Source: Hydractinia symbiolongicarpus
Lineage: Eukaryota; Cnidaria; Hydrozoa; Anthoathecata; Hydractiniidae
Length of the DNA stretch: 60,000 bases
Assembly (NCBI RefSeq): GCF_029227915.1
Contig: NC_079877.1
Location: 16,480,851 to 16,540,850, forward strand
Direction: 5' to 3'
The position numbers and the translations under genes are program-made. Below, one piece after another: positions 46,711-57,059 of this stretch. The notes below the pieces were generated by a model. That model did not search any database. It saw nothing but the letters and a program-made list of their open reading frames with translations, and had not been told where the DNA came from. Within the stretch, counting starts at the first letter, position 1; the number at the start of each line of letters is the position of its first letter.

Positions 46711-49700
46711 ATGGGGCATGATGATAATGATGATGATGACACTTTTGTAACCATTGGAACACCGTACGAAGTTCCTGAAGAAGATGACCCCCTGAAAAAA
46801 CCTGCAAAAATTCAAGATCAAATCGCAGTGGATAAACAGGGAAGACGTCGTTTTCATGGAGCTTTCACAGGTGGTTTTTCAGCAGGTTATTATAATACCG
46901 TTGGCTCCAAAGAAGGTTGGGCTCCATCAACTTTTGTTTCCTCAAGATCAAAGCGAAATGAAGGTGAAGAGAATGTTATCACCATACCAGAGGATTTTAT
47001 GGATGAGGATGATTTTGCGGAACATGGAATTGCACCAAGAAAATTAAAAACGACAACAACATTTCAAGCAGAAGGTCCTGTTCTGTTTTCTTTGAGTTTA
47101 CATTTGTGTTTGCTGATTTAGGGCTTGGGTAGGCAAGGACAAAATGTGAAAATTTGTTCTTTTCCTGGGGAAATCTGGAATCAATCATTAAAAAAATGGA
47201 AACTTGGAATGTTTTGTCAAATTCTTTATGTGAGTCCCAAAATTGGAAAACCTTGGATAGCCTGGCATTTAAAATAAGTGCCTGAAAACCTGAAAAAGCC
47301 TGAAATTCCCAACCAACTTCATAACAGGAGAACCTGGAAAACTATATTGTGCAAACCATATTTTTGAGTGTTTTATTGATTATGCATTGACCACTTTCAT
47401 GCAATATTATATCCTTGAATAGTTATACTGTGTAAATTACTGACTCTACCACTCTAGTAATTTATTTCCAAGTTTGAAGACAAATTTAGCAAAGGTAAAT
47501 GTCAAGTCAGATTTTTTTTAAAAAAAAAATTATAATGAAACTTTTGACGACTTGACAATTAGAAACCAGGTAAACTTTTTGATAGTCATTTTTGTGGATT
47601 TTGCAAGAAAGCAAAAAAATTGCAAATATTGATTATTTTTTATTAAAGTAAGTACTGGAGACTAGTTATATATGCAAATCTTCTAATACCGTAAAGTTTA
47701 ATTTTATTGCTATTAGTTTAGTATAATGCTAATAATGTATTAAATTGATGGGTCTTTTTTAAGTCCTGGCAGATAAATAACGTTTAAGAATGTAAATAAG
47801 TAAACATAAAAACAAGAAGCCCTCCGGCTTAAAGATTTCCGTCATTAGCCCATAAAATTCTGAAATTTAAAGCAGACCTTGAATTATGGGATAAACAAAT
47901 CAAACGAGAAAATGAGAAAACAGAAATTTCCTGAAGTTTTAGCCTGGACATAAAATCAGCAGCAACCGGGCTCGTGCTGTCTCTATCTTTCTTTCATCAG
48001 GCAATTTTGAAGATTCCGCCCTGCGTAGTGTTGAGGGAAATCAATAATTTAAAGTGGTTAAATTGATCACTCAGTCAGCTTAGAAAATAGAAATGTTCTT
48101 AGCCCTTTCTCTTCTAGTCCTTTCTTCCACTTCTCAAACTTTTCAACTAATTCTTCCATCGACTCTGCTATGAGAACCAAATCATCTGCATACATTAACT
48201 CCCATGGACAACCTGTTCTGAACTCCATCGACAGCGCATCTAAATTCGTCACTAAGTGAATCGTTAATCCTGACACGACTTCTAGCATTGCTGTACATAG
48301 ACTGTACCATCGTAACTAGCCACTCATCCACACCTAGTTTTCTCATAGCCCAACGTGGCACTCTATCAAAAGCTTTCTCTAAATCTACAAAGGCAAAATA
48401 GAGATTCTTTCTCTTTCCTAAATACTTTTCCTGAAGCTGTCTGAGTAAAAATATTGCATCTGTAGTGCCATGCCCTGGAACAAAACCAAATTGCATCTTA
48501 TCTATATCAATTCTTTCTCTAAGTAACTTATCAATCACTCTTTCAATAACTTTCATTACTTGATCAACTAACTTCAAACCTCTATAGTTACCTCTTTCTA
48601 ATGCATCACCCTTGCTCTTTAAACAATTCACTATTACACTCGACTGCCACTCACTCGGAATAGCACCATCCTTGTAATAAGCTCAATTCCAATATATCCT
48701 GATGCTTTTACCATATCTGCAACAATACCTGATACTCCTACAGCCTTGCCAATCTTCAATTTCCTAATAGCCTCCACTACCCATTCTGTCTTGATCTGCA
48801 TAGCTGGCCCTTTTACAACATCGTCATCAGACAAATTATCCTCATCCCAATCAAACTCAGTGTTAAGTAACCCCTGATAATAATTTTTTCAAGCTACCCT
48901 TTTCTTCTCGTCTGTGCTAGCCAAAACACCCTTATCATTACGTATACACTTCTCACCTACAACATCTTGATTAGTCTTCTTCATTAGCTTTGCTATCTTG
49001 AATACCTTATTGCGCTGGTCTTCCCTTCTTAACACATCTGCAAATCTGTTTCTCTCTGCTTTTTTTGCCTTATATACTGCTGTACGAGCACGACGCTTAG
49101 CTTTTAAGTAAATATTTTTACTACCACCTGACTTCCACTCTTTCCAAAGTTTCCTCTTTTCCTTTATACAAGTGTCAACCTCATATTCCACCACCAGGTC
49201 TGTCTATGTCTAGCTGGTCCTTTCGTCCACCCACAGGTATCATCAGAAGCTTCTAGAAGACAATTCTTCAAAGTAGTCCAAGTACTTTCAACATCGTCAC
49301 TATCACATTGACCATTGTGGGCTAACTGCTGAACTTTTGCACTAAATTGTCTTGCTACATTATCTTCCTTCAGCTTCCAGACTTCACGACGGGGTCTGTA
49401 CTTTCCCTTGGCTTCTTTAACACTCTTCAAGATAATATCACAAACCAGCAACCTACGCTGGGAAACACACTGTTCCCCCGATATAACTTTCACGTCCTTC
49501 ACCACTTTCTTATCTGACTTTCTAACCAGGAAGTAATCTATAGAAGTGTCTTACAACCACCTGACTAATATGTTATCAGCCTACTCTGTCTCTTACTGAA
49601 TAATGTGTTGCAAACCACCATGTCCGTTGCCATTCCAAACTCAAGCAATCTCTCCCCTTCCTTATTTCTGCTCCCAAATCCATAGCCTCCATGCACACCT

Positions 49701-52700
49701 CTATAACCTTCAGATGACTTCCCAACATGACCATTAAAGTCGCCGCCCACCATGATAAGTTCAGTGTCTCCAAACTTTGATGTGACTGCTATTAACTCAT
49801 CATAAAACTTATCTTTATCTTCCTCACTGAGTCCACACTGTGGAGCATAATCTGACAGAAAAGTGACAATCCTATTACCTATCAAAAACTTTATCACTAT
49901 AATACGACTATTAACACGCATAACATCTACTACTTTTTCTACCCACATCTCTGCAACGAATATGCCAACTCCTCCATATCCATCACTATTACCAATCCAA
50001 AAAAGCTTATACCTTGCCCTCCTAAATTCCATAAATCTTACTAAAGCTCCTCTCCACCTGACTTCCTGAACACAACACATATCAACAGATTTACGTTCTA
50101 ACATTTCAACTACTTCACCTGCTCTACCTCTCAGAGTACCAACATTTACACTAGCCATCCTCAACCTAGTGTTATCTACCTTGTGACAACAAAAAACATA
50201 TGTTTACTTTACAACAGAGCTGATTTAATATGTAGAAATGAATTGTACATATAACTATTCATTATTCTCTTCGTTTCATCTTAAAATCCTCACAAAGTTG
50301 CTATGTAGGGTCAATATAGGCTTAAAATTACTTGCCTGTGATCAACGTTTATGTTTTATATGTTATGACTAGAATTTGAACTATAAATTTTAAACTAAAT
50401 TTTTAACTCGTGGAAAAATTCTTGTTGATTTTGCCACTAGGATTTTCGGTTAGTGTACATATTTTGCTTATAGCTCTTTCAAGCACTCATGTAGTCCTGA
50501 TGCAGGAAAATTTTTTTGTTTTAATGCGCAAGAAAAGTTAGGTATTGGTAGGAAATTTTGTTCGATAAAAGTCATATAATATTATAAGAAATGGTTGTCA
50601 ATATGTGTTGTCAATATATAAATGGTACTAATAAGCATGCTTTTGTTCCTTGTAGATGTAGAACTTCAGCGTCGTAAACGAAATGCTCAAAAAGCTGTTG
50701 ACGATGGTGAAATACATTCTGCAATACCAGGAGGAGTTCCTATTGATGATCTTGTACTCCCGTCGAAGCTCTCTATCGGTATCAAGTTATTAAAAAAGAT
50801 GGGATGGAGACCTGGTCAAGGAATTGGAGAGAAGATCGAAGCATTAAGTGATCAACTAGATACAACATTTGCCAAGAAAAAGGTGAGTAGTTTAGACCTG
50901 GTTGTTTTTCCCCCCAGATCATATTAAGTAAAATCAGTTGCCTCAAGAGCTGGAAAACCTGAAATGTTTTGATAATACTTATTTTTTGGAAAGGAATCAA
51001 AGTGAAAGTCTAAAATGTCAGTTATAATGTGAAAAAAAACAGAAATCAGGGAATATTTTTCGAACAACTAGTTTTAGTCGTGTGTACGCCATAGCCAACA
51101 ATTACGTTTCGTTGTCTTGAACAAAGTAATATGCATTCTCAGATACTTATCAGAGACAACCATTGTGTTGTTTTCAGCGATTTACGCCATTTCTTGAAAT
51201 AACGCTAGGTGAAGGAACTGGCCCAAAAAAATTTATTTCGTTTTTTGTGACAATCCTAACAAAGGGAAAAATAAGGATGTATGATGGAAAACGAAACAAA
51301 GAAACTCTTGGTTTTGTACACGCGTTTAAGCTGTAGCTATGTTTGAATGCGTGAGATTTATTGTTCTCCGATATAGGTATATGGCTGTGCCCGTCCACAG
51401 GAAGCTGACTCTATGGACATGAAAACTTTTACGGGCCTACTTGCTCCCAAAGATGTCCAGCCTTACCAATTTTTTAGAAAAGACAACATTCATGGGATTG
51501 GTTATTCGGGCATTGACCCTACTATGGCAATGTTTGGTGGAATAAATAGAGAAGAGAAACCCTTCCGCCCGACTGGTGTGGAGAAAAGAGGCATAAAAGG
51601 ACAGGTTAGACTTATTTGTGTTGCGTTCTCTGATATCGGCGTAAATATAGCAGATTTATAAAACTACAAAAAAACAAACAATATTTTGTAAGAAGACTCC
51701 TTTTATTGTGTTCAGGGTATGCTTCATAAGGTGGTTTTAAAAAATAAAGAAGAGAGCTGTATATATGGAAGGCGAGAACGGCTAATGGACGGAGCAGGGC
51801 GAAAAAACGAATATACGCGCTCCTCTGACAATATTCTTAAAAGGTGTTTTCCGGGTATAATATAGTCCCGTCCACCCGAATTTGTACTACTGCTTGAGTA
51901 AAGCGTGATTTTACCTGTTCTTTATTAATTCCTCGCCGAGCGCCAATTTTTTTTATAAAGGGGTAGGGGAAAATTCATCCAGTATTTTCTTCCGTCCCGG
52001 ATTTATGTAGACATCACCTTAATAACATTGAATTCCTTATTATTTTTCCATTTTTAAAAGCTTGTTTTATCATCAGCATCGACCAACTTTGCATAGAAGT
52101 CACACTAAAGACTTTTTTATTTTAGGCGTTTGGTGTGGGTGTTTTTGAGGATGAAGATGATGACATATATGGTCATGATGCGTTATCGAACTATGACTTG
52201 ACGATGGCTGATGAAGAGACAAATCACACGTATGGCTGGTCAGGTGAAACAAAAAAAAAGACTTACAAAGGTAGGTACTAGTTGGGCTTTCACGTCAACA
52301 ACTAAACTAAACAGAAAGGAAAAGGAAACTGTTTTTGTTAAGCGTCTGTAGGGGTGATATAAGCATGACTGAACTTTTACGCTTTGTTGCAAGTTGCGGC
52401 GCGAAAAACAGGTGTGCTCAAAAAACCCGCACGAAAGATAAATTGCGTAAGACAACTAAAGACTGTATTTTTCTTTCATTAGTTGCGCGTAATTGACACT
52501 CCTCTCAGTGGCGTATTCAGAGGGTCTTAGACGCCGGTATACCTATATACATTGTTGAGGATCTTAAAGACAGTAATACACGTTTTAATTCACTCACAAG
52601 AATGTGATTTTAGCCCAAATTTTCCGTCCCAAAACAGGGCTCTGCCCTGTCCCGCTGGGGGTCTTACAGCGCTTTCCAGGCCCCCAGCTTATTTTTCGCG

Positions 52701-55700
52701 CTCGCGGTGTGCCCAAACTAACCTCTGCATACGCCACTCTATTTCGGTTCTGTCCCATCGGCTGAAACATTAGCTCCATTGTCATTTTTTTTTCTCGTTA
52801 CTTTATAACGCAGATTTTAAACTATTGAAATGTACGCATTATCATTTTAAGTTAAACTTATTAAAGAACCCAATTTATAAGCAACAAAATAGTTGTCTTA
52901 AATTTGAAAGTAAGAAAATTTTTCACACATGTCTTCCATCTATTAGACGAATATGGAGTTCACCATCCTGACAAATCAGAAGACTACTCAAAAATTGCCC
53001 ATTTCAAATATATATATATTGCTCTTATTGTTTGAGCCTTTTATAGTTTAAGTGATTATTTGTTCTTATTTATGGATGACTTTTCTTTGTCTAATTTTTT
53101 TATGGAAGCATGAGTGTTTTTTTTTATAATGAAGATCTAGCTGTGTTCGTGAACAATTGAGCTTAAGAAAAGATTCGACAAGCAATTGTGTGCTTGAAAG
53201 ATTGTTAAAGATAATTTACATCCTTGTGTTGTTACTTATTTTTTAATGCGTGTAAAATTAAAAAGTGGATTTTAAGGATGTGGAATACATTTTTTGACAC
53301 CAATAATCTTAGCCAATTTCTTATTCTAGTCAAATTAAAATATATATCTATTTGTTACGCACTCATTTTAAGCATTACATGGGATAGGTGAAGCCTATTT
53401 AGCATAGTTGAAAAAATAGGTGAAGTATAGCTAATGGTGACGTTAAACGTACACATGCGGCATAAAACTTAAATTTCTCATTTTTCTCGTTTTTGTGCCA
53501 AGTTCTAATACATTATCCAAAAACATTTTTAAAAGTTTTTGTAATACTTAAAATTAAAACTATGTACAGGTTGCTTGCTTGGATTTATCAAAACTTCGAA
53601 GCCGCTGACATTGCGAAAACTACCAGTCATGATTACGATACCTGCTGGATACATACCTAAGCATCGGTTTCCAGAAGAACAGAGAAAACAACAGGAAAAT
53701 GATTCTTCTAAATCTAAACTGTCGAGCAAAGAAAGGAGTCTCTTGTTGGGGGAAACAACCAAAGGCTTGGAAACCGTTAGTCCGTGGACTTTAAAATGGG
53801 ATAAACGACCAGAAGAACGAGAAACGAAAAATGGAGAAACTAAAAAGTGTGGAAATTGAACCTTTGCTATAAGTGCTGAAACTTTTGCTATAAGTGCTAA
53901 AACATTTGATATAAGTGCTGAAACTTTTGATATAAGTGCTGAAACTTTTGATATAAGTGCTGAAACTTTTGATATAAGTGCTGAAACTTTTGATATAAGT
54001 GCTGAAACTTTTGATATAAGTGCTGAAACTTTTGATATAAGCGCTGAAACTTTTGATATAAGTGCTGAAACTTTTGATATAAGTGCTGAAACTTTTGCTA
54101 TAAGTGCTGAAACATTTGCTATAAGTGCTAAAACATTTGATATAAGTGCTGAAACTTTTGATATAAGTGCTGAAACTTTTGATATAAGCGCTGAAACTTT
54201 TGATATAAGCGCTGAAACTTTTGATATAAGCGCTGAAACTTTTGATATAAGTGCTGAAACTTTTGATATAAGTGCTGAAACTTTTGGAATCGCGAAAATT
54301 TTGCGAACATAAGCTATCACAAATGAGTTATATTAAACGTTTTTTGCGAAACTTCACGAACCACCCAAAGTTAACCAAAATTTCAAGCAGTAAGCCTCGA
54401 AACGTTGGATTAACAAGCTTTAAATTGAAATAGAAATAGACCATTCTTCTCCGGAATTTCTTTTTTCGCCAACATTAATATTCGTGAATTTAGGAAAAAC
54501 ACTTTTTTCGCGTTTATTAACTTTCGAGCATCAATACTCCTTAGAACTTTCTCGAATTTGTCCAGGATTCCCAAAAAAGGATTCAAAAAGGTTTTTTGCG
54601 CGCGAAAGTTTTTGCACTTAAAGTATATATTTCGCTCTATTAAATTTAATCTAATATAATTCTTTTTTTAACCACGTTCATTGTCTTATTCTAGGTCTTC
54701 TCGTTGGGATACATCGCGTATTGCCGAAATTAAATCCACAACTGGTGATGACCCCACATCTGCTTCTTCAGCGTCATATGATACACACACTGGAGCGTTT
54801 CAACCGTTTGCAAAGTTTCCCGCTAAACAAGCAAGATACGAGCAGTTTCTTCTTGCGAGAAAAGCGAATAAAAAAGCTAAACTGGTTTACGACATGTATG
54901 TATCTTTGTCATCAGGCTATGTCGGTACTTTCTTTGCGGTGTATGGCAATTTTTACTTACCGCTTTTATATCTCAATTAGAACGTGAACGTGGTCTTACT
55001 AAACATAGGATGTTAACGAGATTTTTCCGTGTTTAATAGTTTGTTTTTTGTAGCTGTTCCATAACTTACTTTCCGCGTTTTTGAAATGCTGCATATCTTC
55101 TGGTCACCTACAAAGTGTATTTATTTATAAAGGATAATAGTAAGCGGCCCTGTGCAAGCTAAAGTATTCCTGCACAAAGTTGACTTACCATTGACATAAG
55201 GGAAAAGTCGTGCGTTGTTCGTACTAACGGTGTTCCAGTTCTGTTAAGTGGTGGACGTGTTTTCATTTCTTTGACATACTCCTCGTAGTGACTCTCTCTG
55301 TGCCAATAACCTATTACGCCCAGTGTGGCGGGTGTTACGCCCAGTGTGACGGGTGTTATTACTAAGCCGAACATAGAGAGTAATATCACTTTAAGCACGT
55401 TCATAATTTTTGTTTTCTTGAATTTTTTAATACCCGTTGCACTCCGGATGAAATTAATAAGATTAACAAAAAATATTGACGTCAAATTGTTTTTTTGTGG
55501 AACAGCTTTGTGACGTAGATAAACTAAATTATAAAGTTGTCGTCATCTGTCCAATTTAATTTTAATTTCCTTAGAAATGTGACCGAATGGGAAAGAGAAC
55601 GAGAAATAGAAGAGTTCACCCGTGCTGCTGTTTTGTATCGACCACTATCAAGTTCCATATCGACACGGTTTACGCGTGCAACAGTAGTAACGAGCGATGT

Positions 55701-57030
55701 CGATAACAATTCAAAAACACTACGGACAGATTATGAAACTCAACAGACGGACGATAAAAAAGCTGCAACAATGGGCATGTTCGGTAAATTAACACGAACC
55801 GTGTTGGACTGGCATCCAGATCGGGTACTATGTAAGCGTTTTAATATACCTCCGCCCTACCCGAATTCCAAACTAAAAGGCGTCCCAGGGCGGTGCAAAA
55901 AGAAAGGTGGAGGTTTTTTTGGTGACACAGCTTTTGAAAAATCCGTACTGTCGATCGAAAACTCATCGAAAGCGCCTTTAACCGCACTGGATGGTGAAAA
56001 TGAAAGTGATATTTTAAAAAAGCGAGAGAAAAACAGAAAAATTAAAATCGGACCGTTGTCTCATCTAAACAAAACGGCAGAAACTGTTAATGCGCTAGAA
56101 TCAGAAGTTACCAATAATACAACAAATACGGGAGAGCCTGTCGAAACAGTGTCGCACAAAAATGGAGAAACATTAACAAAGCCTTCGTTTGATATGTTCA
56201 AAGCAATTTTTGACAATTCAGATAGTAGTGACTCGGACGAAGATAAAATACCTGAGAAGGGGGAGGAGGTATTAACTCAGAATTTAAACATAGCACTTCC
56301 CCAGGCGTTCGTGGGTAAAGTTCAGTCTGATGCTAATAATGGCGTTGTTGAGGAAAAGATCAAGGAGAGTACGAAGGAAGAAGGACGTAATAATGAAAAG
56401 GAGGAAACTCGCTCTGTTGACGTAACGATGCAATGTAGTAAGGCTGGGAAAACGCTTCCACTTGCGTTTTTAAATAAAGATAAACACGAAAATCTCATTA
56501 AGAATGTGTATGGAGACAAAAATCGTTCGGCATTTCACCCTGGGAAACCAGAAGACGAAATTAAAAGTAGTGACAATAAACTAGAAAAGGCAACTCTGAA
56601 TCAAAATAGAAAACTGAGGATCGAAAAATCTCCATTTGTGCCCGATAAAAAAATGCTATCTGATGAAAAAGAACGCTCGATTGTTCAAACGGGGATTTCA
56701 TCTGAAGACGATGAGGAATGGAAAGAGGAAGCAAAATCGAACTCGTCTAAAACAAAGAAATCTAAAAAAGAGAAAAAGCATAAAAAAGAGCGAAAACATA
56801 AGAAAAGAAAAAAGAAGAAATATTCCTCCTCGCATGAATCGGAGGATGAAGATGGACTTGAACGACATAAGAAAGTTCGTAAACACAAAAAGAAGGAAAG
56901 GTATGCGAGTCGTAAGAGTAGTTCTTCTTCGAGTGACGAAACGCTAGTTCCAAGTAACGCAGAACTTCTGCAAAAGTTGCAGATTTATGCGAAAACGAAG
57001 AAAAGACCTTCAGCAGCAGATTTCATGTAG
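46711..57030 (+). CDS. GPATCH1: G patch domain-containing protein 1, seven exons
   Basis: Coding exons are 46711-47074, 50656-50882, 51377-51604, 52126-52270, 53570-53846, 54695-54895 and 55575-57030. They total 2898 nt (965 aa plus stop), and all splice phases agree. Exon 1 holds the conserved N-terminal block (RRRFHGAFTGGFSAGYYNTV, GSKEGWAPSTFVSSR, EDFMDEDDFAEHGIAPRK). Exon 2 holds the G-patch core (KKMGWRPGQGIGEK). Later blocks are VYGCARP, KDVQPYQFFRKDNIHGIGYS, EDDDIYGHDALSNYD, FQPFAKFPAKQARYEQFL, VTEWERERE, MFGKLTRTVLDWHPDRVLCK and PSFDMFKAIFDNSDSSDSDE. A Lys/Glu-rich tail (KKSKKEKKHKKERKHKKRKK) resembles a nuclear localisation region. Length is close to vertebrate GPATCH1. The family associates with the spliceosome and, through the G-patch, is expected to bind a DEAH-box helicase. 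The exon 5 donor (AAAAA|GTGTGG) is weak but phase-correct. A missed mini-exon between exons 4 and 5 is possible. Confidence 0.93.
47075..48066 (+). other. GPATCH1 intron 1, proximal part
   Basis: Non-coding. The exon 1 frame runs past its donor into AGPVLFSLSLHLC before a stop, which is read-through and not protein. Poly-A/T tracts lie near 47510-47530. Confidence 0.5.
48067..49505 (-). pseudogene. LINE linker and reverse transcriptase, broken
   Basis: Fragments in order are KGKYRPRREVWKLKE, RHRQTWWWN, then VEYEVDTCIKEKRKLWKEWK (frame change near 49180), the RNKVFKIAKLMKKTNQDVVG linker and AIRKLKIGKAVGVSGIVADM. The RT core follows with NYRGLKLVDQVMKVIERVID, FGFVPGHGTTDAIFLLRQL, FAFVDLEKAFDRVPRWAM and MYADDLVLIAESMEELVEKF. 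Between SLSDEF and ALSMEFRTG the HQGS..SPLLF motif block is missing and the frame changes, so a deletion of roughly 60-75 bp is inferred near 48240. The catalytic YADD box remains. Confidence 0.8.
49565..50164 (-). pseudogene. LINE endonuclease domain
   Basis: An open frame of 199 codons begins MRMASVNVGTLRGRAGEVVE. It contains CCVQEVRWRG (metal-binding Glu), FLSDYAPQCG and ELIMVGGDFNGHVGKSSEGY (catalytic GDFN), then HGGYGFGSRNKEGERLLEF. This AP-endonuclease-like domain nicks target DNA to prime reverse transcription. The conventional end with an SDH triad is not reached in this frame, which closes at about 49565. Confidence 0.75.
52507..52738. mobile_element. 232-bp hAT-like MITE in GPATCH1 intron 4
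   Basis: The ends AGTGGCGTATTCAGAGG and CCTCTGCATACGCCACT are inverted copies with one mismatch over 17 bp, preceded by C to give CAGTGGCGTA, a common hAT-type terminus. The GC-rich interior (CCCGCTGGGGG, CGCGCTCGCGG) contrasts with its AT-rich surroundings. A clean 8-bp target duplication was not seen. Confidence 0.6.
53866..54282. repeat. 21-bp minisatellite in GPATCH1 intron 5
   Basis: About 20 units of TTTTGATATAAGTGCTGAAA plus C. Units carrying GCT for GAT, followed by a CTAAAAC variant, occur twice, 231 bp (11 units) apart (53896 and 54127), so a block of eleven units was itself duplicated. The array begins about 20 bases after the exon 5 splice donor. As 21 is a multiple of three, it reads open on the minus strand as KVSALIS repeats. 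Confidence 0.95.
55189..55404 (-). CDS. Putative antisense nested first exon, small membrane protein
   Basis: On the minus strand inside GPATCH1 intron 6, an ATG at 55404 (A at -3) opens 72 codons. A hydrophobic segment (VLKVILLSMFGLVITPVTLG, then GVTPATLGVIGYW) is followed by a polar tail (HRESHYEEYVKEMKTRPPLN, RTGTPLVRTTHDFSLMSM). The frame reaches a consensus donor, ATG|GTAAGTC (55188). An earlier ATG at 55485 in the same frame would add 27 residues. The layout, a short N-terminal membrane helix and charged tail, is that of small mitochondrial or ER membrane proteins, but I recognise no family and found no second exon. Confidence 0.35.
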
Positions 57031-57044
57031 TAGTCTAGACTTCC

Positions 57045-57050
57045 AATAAA
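57045..57050 (+). terminator. Polyadenylation signal of GPATCH1
   Basis: AATAAA begins 15 bases after the stop codon, implying a very short 3' UTR. Confidence 0.6.
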
Positions 57051-57059
57051 TGTAAATAT

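Larger units (their letters stand above)
48067..50164 (-). mobile_element. RTE-like LINE, antisense in GPATCH1 intron 1
   Basis: The minus strand carries an apurinic-type endonuclease followed by reverse transcriptase. The first methionine lies at the start of the endonuclease (50164), so this is close to full length at the 5' end. The 3' end stops soon after the YADD region, near 48067. Being antisense and intronic, it need not disturb GPATCH1 splicing. Confidence 0.75.

Noticed and set aside
47075-47121. Extension of GPATCH1 exon 1 to a stop (AGPVLFSLSLHLC)
   Set aside because: It lies beyond the donor at 47075. The next exon continues the protein in phase 1.
53529-54320. 263-codon minus-strand ORF of KVSALIS repeats
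   Set aside because: It is the 21-bp minisatellite (length divisible by three) plus the antisense of GPATCH1 exon 5. It has no initiation or splice context of its own.
55537-55574. Upstream ATG extending the last GPATCH1 exon
   Set aside because: The acceptor at 55574 joins in phase with exon 6, and homology starts at VTEWERERE. The upstream codons are intron.
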